64,000 nt of DNA from Lonicera japonica (GCA_021464415.1 CM038469.1:31440087-31504086); one strand, 5' to 3'. Shown: positions 11,300 through 23,584, counted from the first letter of the stretch. Notes: generated by a model from the sequence alone, not told the origin. A program made the numbers and translations.

Positions 11300-12130
11300 T
11301 CATACTAGTTTTTGTACATGTGCGTTGCACGTGATTTTAGTGCTTAACAAAGATGATTAATTAAGTCCGTAGTTTTAGTGCTTAACAAATGTGATTAATT
11401 AAGTCCATTAATAAATACGTACATACTAAGAATTGAATAATTAGTATTAAATAAAAATAATCACAAATAAGCAAAAACATAATACCAAGTGTAAATTTTA
11501 ATTAATAATTATAAGAAAATCATAAAATCGGTCACCTATATAAAAATGTAATAGATACATGATAAAAAATGATCAAATATATAAAAGAGTAATATATTTT
11601 TAATAAATTTTTAGAATTGGTAAATAGTTAATTCTATTAAACGTATGTGGATTATTATGCACAGTATTACAAAATAATATAACACTCATATAAATAATAA
11701 ATCATATAACTTGATGATGTATAAGTTAATATTAAATAGCTTTGTAATTTTAATATGGTTTATTAAATATGCATACTTTTGCAGTGAGTTTTGGAAAGTA
11801 TATAGTTCAACACAAACTCTAACTTATATAATTATTTTAACCAAATAAAGTAGATTTTAAAATTATTTAAAATACTAAACTGATATAAAAATATATGGAG
11901 TTATACACTATTTGAAATACTAATACTAATATAATTTTAATTTCTTGAATTAGTTTAACCACATAAAGTATAGTTTAAATTTATTTAGAATACTAATACT
12001 ATAATATAAAATATATGAAGTTATATATATATTTTTAAAATAAATCTTAAAATCTTGTATTTAAAATTAAGGGTATATTTGTCTATGTAAAAAAAAATAT
12101 TTAAATTATTTGTACTTTTATATATAGTAT
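11300..12130. other. Block A-specific AT-rich insertion
   Basis: Compared with block C (about 54410-54450), block A has about 800 extra bases beginning near ctagtttttgtacatgtgcg, with the near-palindrome gtgcgttgcacgtg, and ending near a tatagtatagg string. It is about 80 percent A+T, and no terminal repeats or target-site duplication could be fixed by eye. It may be a degenerate non-autonomous transposon. Confidence 0.4.
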
Positions 12131-13900
12131 AGGTAAAGATATATATATATATATATATATATGGGTAATTTTAAATGTACCTACGTAAATAATCTTTTCA
12201 CCGTTACCTTAATAATTTTAACCAAAAAAATCCCTGAAGCTCACCCCAGCCCCTTTTTCTTCGATGGTCACTGAAGCTTTCTTTCTTTTTGCTTAATTCT
12301 TATCCTACTTTCTTCTTTCCCTTCTTTTCTCAAGTTCCTTATCTCAATTTTCTCCACTTCCCTTATTTTTCGGTGCTTGAACTATGTTAATTTTTTTTTT
12401 GTTTTAAGTAAAACTCCATTGAAGTCATGTACCATGGCCGATTAAAGTCGTTTGGATGGTTTGTATATCACATTTTAGAGATAGAGAGAGAGTTGTGATA
12501 AACTTTGTACATGGTTTGTATATCTATATGTATATATAGAGTGCATTTTTGGTACAGACTGGTTCGTACATACTGCGCTTTTTAGTGATGGTTTGGGAAA
12601 ATGTTTTTAGCGACAAAAATCAGTTGCAAAAAGTCTAGTCTGTATGGACTGATCCATACTTAAAATTTTATGTGTATATATAATTGTCCATATATAATGC
12701 ATTTCAATATGAAGAACAATTCAGTCAATGATTTCAGATTTTTAAGGAGGAAGTTTTGAGTTGAGTGAGTGTTCAATGCACAAATGGGGCACCAAGGGAT
12801 TGAAATTTATGCATGTACGCGATCAAATTGATGAACGGAGTTTATTATGACATGGGTATGAGAGAGAAAGCAAAGGCACTGGTGTTGTTTGCCATTGCTT
12901 CTGTGACGTATTATTGTTACAATCAATAATTAATTTTGAGAATAGAACGGATTTATTATTTTAGCGATAATAATCTGGCACTAAATATTTTTCATTTTAA
13001 TTTTTTTTTGTAAACACATCCCACTTGGTGGGTGAATTTTAAGGTTTGGGGAAAAAGAGGTGGGGTGAGATACAAAAACCTCAAAATAGGGGTGAGTTTT
13101 CAAATTTTGTAGGTGTATTTAAATTTACTTTTCCAGTTTTTGGTTTGTGCTAGAATTGTCCGGAGCAACTTTCGTACTAATTGACTAATCTTCTTTACAG
13201 ATAGTGCCGATGCTGGTTACGAATGATTTTGTATATGCCCGAACTCTATCTGGACCACTCTGTTGTAGTTCTTTTCTTTTTCCAACAATCTCTTGAACCT
13301 AAATCGTGAAATTATGAAACTAAACCTAGGCAAAACCTTTGTTCTTTCGTTCAAAAAAAATCAAATTCCGAGAGAGAGAGAGAGAGCTGAGTTGAATCTC
13401 GGTGAAAAAGTTCATGAGTCATTCTTCCATCAAAGATCCCGTCGTCTAGTAAACCCCTTCATAATTTGCTCGTCTGTACATGAAAATTACGTTTTGTGAG
13501 GGACCATATGTTCGTTCATCTTTTAAGATTCTTTCATGTCAGTGTATTATCTTTTATTTGTGTCCATAGACAACAAATCTAAGTCAGATAAATAACTTTT
13601 CGTATACGTAGTAGGCTCATCAATAAGCTTCTACAAAATATGGCATTATCTAACTGTGCCAGCTAGCTAGGTGTGTTTTGCATGTTGGCCGACCACCAAT
13701 TAACTGTCATTGTTAACTGACTAACATGAACTAACTGAAGGCGGATTGATCAACTTTAGTTGGCCAATGAAAAGGAGATTGTCGAGCTAAAAGATAAGTG
13801 ATGGGAAATAACCAATTGTATAAATGTGAAGATGGTTAGGTACAGCTAGCTAGTATCTTAGATTATTCCCCAAATTTACCCTTTATAGTAATTTTCATAC
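12131..13900. other. Intergenic DNA of block A
   Basis: AT-rich noncoding DNA paired with about 54450-56060 in block C. The equivalent in block B is largely deleted. An (AT)n run lies at about 12140-12162 and a short (ga)n run at about 13371-13385. No protein-like frame is visible. Confidence 0.45.
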
Positions 13901-13920
13901 ACACCCTAGCTATCATATGC

Positions 13921-14127
13921 ATATAAATAGGAGGGAAAACCCATAGCCATGATACATTAATTTCAATACTCTATACTCTTTACTCACTCCCACACTTCCA
14001 CACTTTCTCTCCTTCTTCCCCAAGTAAAAACCTTAATTTACTGTTATACATCTTTCAATCTTTTAAGCTAATATAATCATTACACACGCATGGAGGATGT
14101 ACTGTTGAGCTGGGATTTAAAGACATG
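13921..14127 (+). other. Conserved promoter and putative first exon, copy A
   Basis: A TATA box (atataaatag, 13921-13930) is followed by a CT-rich leader (ctttactcactcccacactt type) and, at 14090, an ATG opening a short frame MEDVLLSWDLKT-W. It then meets a GT (atg|gtattt at about 14128) that could be a 5' splice site. The TATA, leader, ATG and peptide are kept in blocks B (35101, MEDVLLNWELKT) and C (62836, MDDVLLNWELKT), which is more than expected for random DNA. The rest of the gene is not found because Tat retrotransposon sequence follows. The parent gene family is not recognised. Confidence 0.4.
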
Positions 14128-14414
14128 GTATTTTCACTGTTTTACTAATCTTAAGTTTATCAACATAATTCATCCTTTTCATTCATAATTCATGGTTACC
14201 AAATAAGCAAATTGGTTTGATTCTTTTCAATATGGGTTTGGTTAGTTTTTAACCATGCACACCATCAAACTATTTTATAGTTTGAAAATTTCTAAGGAAA
14301 TATTGTATCTTGAGCATTTTAATTTTCATGGAAAAGAACTGAAACCAAACGCTCAGCAAGTCTGAATAATTATCTAGATGAAGATATTAACCAATCTTAT
14401 TATAATTTTGAGTA

Positions 14415-14640
14415 AATAACACTAGAAGCCCTTAAATTATATCCTAAGTTCAATTAAGTCCCTAAACTTAATTTTGTGTCAATTGAGCCCCGAAACTTAA
14501 TCAAATTAAACACCAATGACCATTCTATCCAAATCTCCGGTTAAATCAAATAAATTTGAGGGCTTTTTGGTCATTTAAACTTGTGTGCAAATATATGTGA
14601 GCCTAGATTGATATATATATATATATGGGTTATGTTAACG
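14415..14640. mobile_element. Left part of a fold-back/MITE element, truncated
   Basis: The segment starts with gagtaaataacactagaagc and matches the left arm of the 35427-36175 element in block B. A 'gtgttctttgggcacatgtt' motif follows. The right arm is missing because block A ends at 14640 where Tat protease sequence begins. Confidence 0.45.
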
Positions 14641-14679
14641 TGTGTTCTTTGGGCACATGTTATGCATTTACATTTGAAA

Positions 14680-15385
14680 AGAATAAGAAAGATCATTCCC
14701 CAAGTACTCATTAATAACGGGTCTACCATAAATGTATGCCTTCTCAAAACGGAAAAGTGTTTGGGCATCATAGAATCAGAGCTCTCTACATCTGTAGTAA
14801 CTGTCATGGCCAATGATAATGCTAGGAGAGCCGTCTTTGGATCCTTGAGGCCCGATCTTTTAGTTGGTCCTGGGAATTTCCCCGCCAAGTTTCAAATCAT
14901 TAACATACCTTCCAGCTTCAACTTTTTGCTGAGAAGAGCTTGGCTACACGACATCAGGGCACTCCTTTCCTCGTTGTATCAGAAGGTCAAAATCCTGTTT
15001 GAAGGAAAGTTAATCACCATACAAGGAGATCCTGAAAGGACCTTGTCAGATATTGAACGTGTTGGGAATCAATAGTTAGAGCATACGGTTAGGAGGCTTC
15101 TTTTGTGAACCTCAGGTACAAACACTCACCACTCAAAAAATAGAATACCTGCCTTCAGATAATGTTCCTCGTCTTAGTGCAAAAATTCCAAACATGTTAA
15201 GAATGATGAAGTATCTGCCCGGAACCAGCTTGGGTATGGGGCAACTAGGTCTTCTCCAAGCTTTAGAACTAGTAGTAAGGCATAAAAAAGAGGGACTAAG
15301 GTATCAACGCATCGATGAAGACAGCCGTAAAGGTAAGGGTCAAGAACATCAGTATCCGAGTTTATGATAATGTTAATCATGTTGT
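14680..15385 (+). pseudogene. Tat/gypsy pol fragment: aspartic protease and G-patch-like segment
   Basis: The frame to 15075 reads VLINNGSTINVC, then SSFNFLLRRAWLHDIRAL, then FEGKLITIQGDPE. This is the retroviral-type protease of Tat/Ogre polyproteins (usual VLIDNGSALNVCP, SAFNLLLGRPWIH). The catalytic Asp is Asn here (I-N-N-G), so the enzyme would be dead. Another frame at about 15174-15360 reads MLRMMKYLPGTSLGMGQLG, the G-patch-like motif that normally follows the protease in this lineage. The first 40 codons of the open frame that starts at 14581 come from block A DNA, so that frame is an accidental fusion. Confidence 0.8.
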
Positions 15386-15399
15386 ATTTAGTAAAACTT

Positions 15400-17851
15400 G
15401 TGTGAAAATTGTAAAAGAATGGTCTTAGTAGGCCGGCTAGTGAAAATTTGGCCGTTCTAAAACATTGTGGCTGAGCACTGTCTTCGACAAAATTCTGGAA
15501 ATATTATATCATAATTTGGGGAAGCTTCCACTTAGGAAGTTGTAGATATTTGAATTACCTTTCCGTGGATATGAAGATCAATTCAATCGGAGTTTCGAGA
15601 AAAAAGTTATGGCTGAAATAAGAACATTGCAATAGGGCAAAGTTTATCACAAACCGGTATTGAGATTTTAGCATATCAGTCCGGCTTGTAAGTTTTGGGG
15701 AAACACTGACCCACAGACCGGTATTGGTTTTTGCACACAGGTCCGGCTTTTAAAAAAATTGGGAAAACGGAGACTGCGGACCGGTTTCCCATTTTTTGCA
15801 TACCGGTCTATCAGTTAATCCTGTGCATCGACTTAAGCTCATTTTTAAGGGAAATTTCACTTATTTTCACCCCCAACTTTGAGCCAAACATCAAAACACA
15901 CCTATAGAAGGTTCCAGAGAGTTTAAGAGTGAGCTTTCTTTACACCTATCCTCCCACACCTAATATCAAGGCTCAAAATCATCTAAATCTCATTCTTCTT
16001 CACTATTCATCATCTTCAACCTTGGTCATCCTCCATGGGAGATCAAGCGTGAGCTAAAGCCACACGGATTGGAGTTTATGCTTCATCGATTTGGGGATTT
16101 TGTTACTCTAGGAATGTGGTGGCACGAGGGATTTGTGATTTCACCGAACGGGGTTTCAGTTTCACATTTCTTTCTTCTTTGGGTCTTTAAATTCGAGGTA
16201 GGGGTTAAAATGATTTTAAAACCGAAGTAAAATTTCTATTTATTGGAAATCTTTGTGTTTAAACCCTATTTGTTCCCAAATGTTACAACGTGATTATTGA
16301 ATCTATGTTTGATGTTTTATAAAGTTCCAAAAGCATGATTTGAAGCAATATATACCACACAAACTTAAAATTTATGTGGTATTGGAATCATATGATATAT
16401 TCTATGTTTGTATAGATATTATATGTTAGTAAAATTGAGGTGTTGATGAAGTATATATCATAGAATATGGATTGAGGTTTTTTGAAGTATGTATGGCATA
16501 GATTGTTCTAGTTCCCATTTCATTAGCATATATACATGTTTTATGATTTACAAAGATTTAAATATGAGATTTTAAGCAATAGATGCCATATACACTTTAT
16601 ACTCTTGTATTATTAAACCACATGAAGTATTATATGGATATATGACTATCATATGATGATGGAAATGATTGTTGTTGAACTATATACACCATGGGATATG
16701 GGTTTGGATTTGTTGAAATGTATGTGGCATAAATCATTTCAAATGCTTGTTGAATGGCATAAACACATATATTGCATTCTTATTGTGTTAACCGGAAGTT
16801 CAACATCCTCATGACAAGCTCGGGAACACCTTTATGGCATATGGCTTATTTGCTTATCTTATGAAGAGCTCATTTATCTTATTATGATATGGAGGGCTTT
16901 TCATTCCCTTGGCGATATTCTTGGAAATGATGTGATCTCAGAACATATCCTATTGTCATATTGTTGTGTTCTTCCGACGGAAAGGGAGAGGAATTGTACA
17001 TCGTATAGTGCTTGCCGGGATGGAAAAATAAGAAAGGCTAGGTGCCTTTAAGTTGAAAATTCCTAAACTGTCAGGATAATAATGTTTGGCTACCTATAAG
17101 CCACCGTTGAGGAGTTCGAGAACCTAGGCAATTGGTAAGGCATTATGGATTATATTGGTGGTTATGTTCATGTGAAATGGGAACGGTTGACTCCATTATA
17201 TCATTGTGATGGTATTGCCTTTCTTGCTGCGATGAACTACATTCTTTTATCCATGGATCAGATTATCTCTTATGCGGTAAATGGTTGACACAAGAGGTAA
17301 CCCGCATTAACACCTGCATGCGTTCTTGTAGGTTGATTCTAAGTTGTAGTGTCAAACAAGTATAATTAAGTAATGCATTGTTACACATATATTTCTTTTA
17401 TATGCAATGCCCCTTATTTCTCCCCCTACTGAGCAAATAGCTCACCCGTTTTCTAAAATAATACAAGTGTTCAAGAGTTTAGTGAGGACAAGGAAGCGAC
17501 GGGACCAGGATTGAAATAGAGGCTCTGATACGTTTACTCTTTTGTTATGTTTGTGTTATCATGGGAAGCCACGGCTATTCCTTAACATTGTATATTCTGT
17601 TGAGATTCTTAAACCTGGTTTTATATAACCATGAAAGCACGTATGTGTATTTATGTATAAAGCCATCATCTTGTATATTTTGTTGATTGACACGTGTAGT
17701 TTTGTAATTCACGCTTATTTGACACATAGTATGTGGGTTGCTGGATTCTTTATTTATTTTCAAATCCATTTTAGTTATTCTAAGATGGGTTAGTAACACT
17801 CCAGGTCATAACTGCAGGTGTCATCCCAGTAATTAAGGTGGGGGTGTTACA
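15400..17851 (+). mobile_element. Chromovirus (Tekay/Del)-type LTR, nested in the Tat pol
   Basis: The right end is ggtgggggtgttaca at 17851, the usual inverse of the tgtaacacccc start of Tekay-like LTRs. The 'ctactgagcaaatagctcac...cgttttcta' stretch near 17430 parallels 'cactgagcccggttttggctcat' at 47358 in the second LTR of this kind (44609-47823). Tat protease sequence stops near 15390 and Tat integrase resumes at about 17885. No gag or pol lies inside, so a solo LTR is likely. The 5' end is not resolved: no clear tgtaac start or TSD was seen near 15390-15415. Confidence 0.55.
15650..15820. repeat. Array of accggt palindromes, about 65-bp period
   Basis: Three units each carry an accggta near one end and a tccggct or accggtc near the other, for example cagaccggtattgg with acaggtccggctt. 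It is the U3 palindromic array of this LTR, with a sequence unrelated to those at 5040, 45008 or 63720. Confidence 0.65.
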
Positions 17852-17884
17852 TAAAAAGACACGCGTTACGCTCAAGAGACTAGT

Positions 17885-19091
17885 GTTAAGATTTATACTC
17901 TGCGCCGGGAGGTTGTACAAGAGAAACTACGATGGGACTCAATGTCTCACATAAGTAGAATTCGTTAGAATGATAAATCAGATATATGGAAGAGATTGTG
18001 GGCCCCACAAGAGTGGTCATATGCTGGCCTGCAAGATCTTCAGACAAGGTTATTATCGGTCAACCCTACAAAGCGACTGCAATGACTCTGTACGTCACTA
18101 CCATAAGTGCCAAATCTATGCTAAGTTTCAAAAACTTCCTCCAAAAGAGTTGTGCAACATGACAGCTCATTGGCCTTTCCCAACCTGGGGAATCGACATC
18201 ATCGAGAAGGTATCACCCAAGGCAAGTATTAGCCATGAATTCATTCTGGTAACCATAGATTATTTTACAAAGTGAATGGAAGCAGAATCTTTCAAAGTTC
18301 TTGACGCAAGAAAGGTAGCTCAGTTTATTTGAAGGAACATTATTTGTCGATATGGGGTCCCACACGAGATAATATCTGACAATGGCACTCATGTCGAGGG
18401 AAAGGCTAACGTAGTTATGAAGGAGTACAACATTGCTAGACACAAATTTTCTCCATATCGACCATACCAATAGGGCATTTAAGGTCGCCGACAAGAATTT
18501 GAACAATATCTCGAGCAAGATGACCGACACTTGTCGAGATTGGCCAGAGAAGCTTCCATATGCACTATGGGGCTATCGCGCTACTGAAAGAGTTTCCACT
18601 AGAGCTACCTGTTTTCTCTTACTTATGGAATGGAAGATTTCATCCCGGTTGAATTGGAGATCCCTTCTCTCAGTGTAAAATTAGAAAACCAGATCAATGA
18701 AGTCAAGTGGCTTTAAGTCAGGTACAATGAGTTAGCTCTACTAGACGAAAAGCGACTGAGAGCTTCATATCACTATCAGGGGTATCGAAACATAATTGCT
18801 TGAGCCTTCAACCAGAAAGTAAAGACTCACGGTATCAGTGAAAATGACATCGTGTTAAAAGAGATTCGAGAGCCAACCAGGGACCTAAGAGGAAAGTTCG
18901 GACAAAAATGGAGCCGCATTACTTACATATTTAGATGGACAATTACTTCATTCACCTGTCAACAGAGATCACTTGAAAAAGTATTATCAATAGAACACAC
19001 CATGTTACGTAAAAACTACTTAGACTTGAGCCGTAACTCATCTTTTATTTTTGGAAAGCCAAACGGGGAACGTAGGCAACCTGAGAAGTGA
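17885..19091 (+). pseudogene. Tat/gypsy integrase remnant
   Basis: The frame 17970-18275 shows the zinc-binding part (GHMLACKIFRQGYY, then HYHKCQIYAK) and the start of the catalytic core (WPFPTWGIDIIEK, FILVTIDYFTK). Later frames read ISDNGTHVEG, WGYRATERVSTRAT and NELALLDEKRLRA, the ordered landmarks of Tat-type integrase. The first Cys of the CxxC pair is Tyr (HYHKC for KCHKC). At least four in-frame stops and frame changes lie between the pieces, so no active enzyme can be made. Upstream at 17885-17969 the phrase LYKRNYDGT marks the RNase H-integrase linker. Confidence 0.85.
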
Positions 19092-19223
19092 CTTTAGGCC
19101 TAGTTTAATCATTACAATAAAAAAATTTTGCACAAGACAAAGTAGTTTCTCATATATTATTCAATGGTGGTTTAGAACACCGCAAGTTACAGATAAAACT
19201 ATTAAATACAAGATAAGGAATGC

Positions 19224-20140
19224 CTAAGATCTAGGAGTTAGCCAGACAAGATCCTCAGTAACTAAGTCGATACGAGCCTTATCCATGATTTGGTATGCTA
19301 AGACAATACTTTCTTCAGTAGGCTTAGAATTCATGAATTGAAACCACTCCATCTGATAAGGGTCATCAATTAGTTGTTTCTCCATTGATTGCCAATGAGA
19401 ACGGATGATATCTGCTCGGAGAGGCTGGGAAATACTGAATTGGGTGTGATTGAACTGTCGAGTTAAACAATCGCGCCATATCCGCTTCATACACAGAGAG
19501 ACATGCGGGGTAACAAACTTGAGCTCAGAAGAAAAGTAGTTCAAACCTAGTGGGATGTTCTAAGGAATATTGAACTGCCTGAGAAGACGCCCATGGAGAT
19601 ATAATGAAGTAAACCAGAAGACGCCCAACCACTATTTCCTTAAGTTTTTACCACGGAATATGCCACTGGATTGCATAAAAGTTTTTAGAAAACCATACGG
19701 TCCAGGCAGAGGAAGACATGGTCAATTAATGGAGGGATCATCTTTATAATGATGAAAGAAGTTAACCATCTGATGAAGATCCAACAAACCCCCAGTAATG
19801 AAACGATCGTAGGCCACTTGGGGAATCGATAATAGTGCAATGAGCATTTCTTGAGATTGATGTCCTCGATTGGGATAGCCATAGGGAATCACGTATCAAA
19901 GCGTAAGAGCCACGAGAACTCCTCAAATATCGGGCATAACTCGTCTAAACTGAAGCGAAAAAGATGGTCATCCGGACTCGAGAAATATGAAGCACCCAAC
20001 ATAAAAGAGAAATCTATGGGATGGAAGCCCCACGCCGCCAAGGGACTAAAGACACCAAAGTTAAGACCATTTTCTGAAGAGACTACGGCATCCTGAGCTC
20101 TGATATACATAAAATCGAAATTGGAATGATATGATGACAT
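19224..20140 (-). pseudogene. Antisense accessory ORF of the Tat element (first)
   Basis: Minus-strand frames from 20140 read FGVFSPLAAWGFHPIDFSF, then LFRFSLDELCPIFEEFSWLL, interrupted by a TGA near 19886, then IEDINLKKCSLHYYRFPKW, and after a frame change the piece 19544-19224 with PLRADIIRSHWQSMEKQLI. The 'F-x-DELCP-F-EEF' phrase recurs in antisense accessory ORFs of Tat-lineage retrotransposons and in plant mobile-domain-like proteins, as far as I can recall. It is broken by one stop and at least one frameshift. Biochemical role is unknown. Confidence 0.5.
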
Positions 20141-20224
20141 TGTATCTGAGGGAGAAAGAAAAAAGAGATAAATGGTGTGGGAATGAAGGAAGGAAGATGG
20201 AGTACTTATAGTAAAAGGAGTGTC

Positions 20225-20330
20225 CTGTACTTATTTGCCGCACGACAAAACAATCTCAGTAGAGATTGTTGCGTGACAAACCTATGTCCACGAGGGATTG
20301 TGGTGCGACAAACCTTAAAAATTCACCCCT
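20225..20330. repeat. acgacaaa / aacaatctc...gagattgtt palindromic repeats
   Basis: Three motifs of the type g(c/t)gcgacaaac and the 9-bp inverted pair aacaatctc / gagattgtt occur in about 100 bp. They resemble the tcgcgcgacaa arrays of the Tat LTRs at 47.9 and 63.7 kb. Confidence 0.5.
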
Positions 20331-20964
20331 TAAACTATTAAAAATATTTTTGCCAAAAGAATTACTTCTGTGTGTATGGATCATGCTTACCTTGTTCTTT
20401 TTACAGAGAACTTAGGGCCCCATCACGATACAAACGAAGGTATGCCTTTTCAAATCAACCACATTTCAATTATATGTATATGTAAATAGATCATATTCAT
20501 CAACAACACACAAGAGGGAAACAATTTCTCTATAAAAACTTGTTTATATAAAAAGAACTCCTACAAAAATAGTTTTTGAACAAAAGTCAAAATAAAAAAA
20601 AAACTGTACTAATGACTAACATTTTGTCCAAGAATCTTAAAGCTATGTAGGAAAGTAAACTAATATATTCGAGTGCACTTTGACACACTCTCATTGTCTT
20701 TGAAAACTTCCTTCAAAGGATGAATGATCTCGGTAGGGTCGGCTATTGGTCCCGCAACCTCTGTAGCTGGCACGATAGGGGACACCTCCATTATCCAAAC
20801 GGAGGGCGTAGGTCAAATTGCTGAGGACCTCGAACGCCTAGAAAATTGGCTGCTACTCCATTGAGACTCGGTCTACGTTCGAGAAGAAGTTAGAGGATCA
20901 TTCGCCCACAAGGAGACCTCAATCGCCTTCAGATAGTCATGCATATAAGTGGTGGGATCTCGTT

Positions 20965-21465
20965 CTATGAACTGCAGTAAGTTCCAGTTGTATAGGGAAC
21001 GTGCATATAAGGCTCACAGGTCACCTGATAGGACCATAACCATCTGTACCACAAAAAGTGAATTGAATTAGCACAGGAATAATAAAGACACAAAGTGGAA
21101 AAAGATAGAAGGATGAATACCTCATCACCAGCATGGCCGCCCAGAAAGCTGAAAGAATTATCAGGGATGAGGACCTTTGGTATCGTATAGAGACAAGGGC
21201 CCGCATTGGCATACGATATGTCCTTAGGAAGTGGCAGTAGATTAACAAATGGAGCAGTAAAGCCCGCTTGAATCGAAGAAGACCCCTCCTCACGAGTCAA
21301 AAATATGGGAGGTCGAAAAGATGAAATGTCCATACCAGAATATCGGGCCTGAGTGCCTATAACAATCGGATGAATGGGTGTTAGGGTAGCAAAAGTTCGA
21401 ATGCCGGGAGGATCTACAAAAGTAGTCTCCCTCAAAGGCGGGACCCCACTAGAAGGCATAGCCAT
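20965..21465 (-). other. Antisense ORF, 166 codons, unassigned
   Basis: The frame starts MAMPSSGVPPLRETTF and contains FRPPIFLTREEGSS and SFLGGHAGDEV. A GT directly after GDE (minus strand, about 21120) followed by an AG near 21025 could be an intron, since the reading quality falls between them. It lies between the first antisense ORF and the PMD-like one in the same orientation. No family recognised; it may be the C-terminal part of the same accessory gene. Confidence 0.35.
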
Positions 21466-21533
21466 GGCAGCGGGAGGGGTCTACCCAAACTGCTCGTAAT
21501 CCACTCCAAAATCTACTGGCTACTATGATCTTT

Positions 21534-21800
21534 TTAAAAAGGCACCACCACCCCTCTCTGCAACCTCTGCCTCCTCAAAAATAGCCCCCAGGGATATAGA
21601 GGGACTAGTAGTAAACTGAAAACCCTCAGCTGTAGCACCCGGAGGCGTAGATGACTCTTCCCTAGGTGTCGCCTGAGAGGGTCCCTTGTGAGCCTGAGCC
21701 GCTCCTCCTCCATCACCGCTCTCGGGACCATCACAACCATCACCCTCTGCAGTTGCAGGAACCTATTTATCACCATCTGGATCATCATCATCTAAATCTA
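21534..21800 (-). other. Antisense low-complexity segment of the accessory gene
   Basis: One minus-strand frame is rich in Asp, Gly, Glu and Pro (DPDGDK, then ESGDGGGAAQAHKG), which is typical of a disordered linker or tail. The alternative 85-codon frame is Leu/Arg-rich and less plausible. It sits in line between the PMD-like region and the 20965-21465 frame. Confidence 0.3.
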
Positions 21801-22574
21801 GAAATGTATCGCTCTAGTTGGGGATAGGAGGGAGATGACCCGGGACAGTCCTGAAAAGATGGAACTAGCCTCTAATATAGTTGGGATTGCCAGCCAATGC
21901 CATGTATTGATCATAAAAAACTCGGCCTCGAGTACCCTTCAGCTCCCTCATTAGATACTGAGCCAAAAATATAGCATAATCATCCTCCTAGGTAAAACTC
22001 AAAAAAACTAATCCATCTACTAAGGCTAGGACATCTATAGAACGAATCTCTCCCGTCCGTTTCATAAGGGCAGGGGGAAAGCTCAAAATTCGAGGCCATC
22101 GAGTCAGTGTGTACTAACGGACCACCCTTTCACCTAGGTAGAATAAGAGATCGACCGTACTCATCCCAGAGAAGTCGTCTTTTCCTAGAAGCCGTTAGGG
22201 CCCAGGCATAGCCGTAATGATGATCTAGGCCAGCCTAAGAAGCCCACTGAACCTGAAAGAGAAGTAAAATGCTATTAACACCATGTATTATAGAATTCAG
22301 AGAAATAACAGATAAAGAAAAGAACTTACATGCTCCTCTAACAAATCAGAAGCAGCACAACATCAGTCTCTCTAGTCTGGTATACGTATGGAGCTCCGTA
22401 GTTCCCCATTGTAAACCGACAGAGAAACAAAAATTGATCATCGTTCTCCATAAAAAAATCAACCTGAACAAGACCCCGGCGATTTTAGGCTACAAACCAA
22501 CTCTGAGAAAAGAAACACAAGAGTATCAGCACATTAATAAGATAAATACAGATGAAAAGAGTAAGTAAGGAGAG

Positions 22575-23075
22575 TTAAAGATTTATACCTCCTACAATAA
22601 AGAAAAGCCCTTGAGATTTAGGGCCATATGACGAAAACCTGGTCCATAGCGTCATAGAGGATGGCCAAGATAAAGTCGCCCTAATCGTAGTCAAATAGGG
22701 CACTAAAACCTTGATGTATGGCAGCCACCATAAATGGCCCGTATATCCCATGTGGGCCTTGAAAAGGTCATGAAATGTCAGCAGCAATAGAACACGCGTG
22801 TACTAACGTGTTGCCTGTCTAGTCATACGTCCCCTGGTAGCAATCACTCTGGCCCTCTCCGTCACTAAATGTGAAATCAAGATGACTCCGGGAATCGTAT
22901 CTCTTGGACCCCGTCGCTTCGAAGCCCATCCTAAAGCACTGCGTATGCCCTCAGAGGTAAGGCATAGTGGGATGTCGATCTGGATAAATATCCTTCCCGA
23001 AGGTATGCCAGTGAGAGCGAATACATCTAGCGGCGTCATCGTCACCTTTCCCCAGCTCCAGTGGAAGGTGTGTGT
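22575..23075 (-). pseudogene. Plant mobile domain (PMD)-like antisense ORF in the Tat element
   Basis: The minus strand reads THTFHWSWGKVTMTPLDVFA, then LTGIPSGR, as in the 'TFHLPFGEMTITLDDVA-LLGLP' signature of the plant mobile domain (PF10536; MAIN/MAIL1 family and transposon-borne relatives). It continues through an in-frame TAG at about 22803-22805 into LLLLTFHDLFKAHMGYTGHL, then W-LPYIKVL, matching the next PMD helices. PMD proteins in the host act with PP7-type phosphatases in silencing and genome integrity. In transposons their function is unknown. The orientation opposite to the integrase fits a Tat accessory ORF. The stop shows decay. Identification rests on motif recall. Confidence 0.6.
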
Positions 23076-23282
23076 AGTTTTCCACTAGTGCGAGGCCAGC
23101 GCCATCACCAGGACCACTACTCGAGATACTTGCTCAGTAAGTCATAGAAGAAAAATCCGAAAGGAGTAGCAAAGAGCAACTCTTGAGCAGGCACAAGAGC
23201 CTGTTGCCACTTGGTAGAAATAGTGTTGGGCGAACACCAACCTCGACCAGGCCACTACAGGCATCACATATATTTAATGATG

Positions 23283-23560
23283 AGAAGTTATGGGGTTTAT
23301 AAGGGTAAATTATGAAATTTTCTAAAATTGAGGTTACTTTGGTGTAATTATGAGAGTTATAGGGTTTATAAGGATAAATTATGTGATTTTGAAAACCTGA
23401 AGGTACTTTGGTGTAATTATGACAGTTATAGGGTTCATAAGGGTAAATTATGTAATTTTTTAAACTTGAGAGTTCTTTGGTGTAATTATGATAGTTATAG
23501 GGTTTATAAGGATAAATTATGTAATTTTCTAAACCTGAGGGTACTTTTGATGAAAATTAG
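23283..23560. repeat. 69-bp minisatellite, first block
   Basis: About four units of ttatgagagttatagggttt-ataagggtaaattatg-tgattttcaaaacctgagggtactttggtgtaa run here. The 69-bp period is in frame, so the plus strand reads as a 23-residue repeat (LWCNYDSYRVYKDKLCNF type). There is no promoter or wider ORF, so I regard this as a by-product. Confidence 0.85.
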
Positions 23561-23584
23561 GGGATCGTATTGCTTAGGTTAATT

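Larger units (their letters stand above)
6490..14640. repeat. Tandem segmental duplication, block A
   Basis: This stretch recurs at 28482-35850 (block B) and 49322-63572 (block C) with the same order: TATA-like leader, BBE-like gene on minus, long AT-rich intergenic DNA, then a plus-strand promoter and short exon, then a 'gggcacatgtta' element. The left edge follows a Tat-like LTR. The right edge stops abruptly at a Tat protease fragment. Block A differs by a 308-bp MITE (10230-10537) and an extra AT-rich segment at about 11300-12130. Confidence 0.85.

Noticed and set aside
14581..15075. 164-codon frame as a single host gene
   Set aside because: Its N-terminal third is block A intergenic DNA and the rest is a Tat protease; it is an accidental fusion at the duplication/retroelement junction.
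23328..23582. 84-codon frame with 23-residue repeats as a repeat protein
   Set aside because: The frame is only the translation of the 69-bp minisatellite, without promoter or conserved start, and is interrupted in the other arrays.
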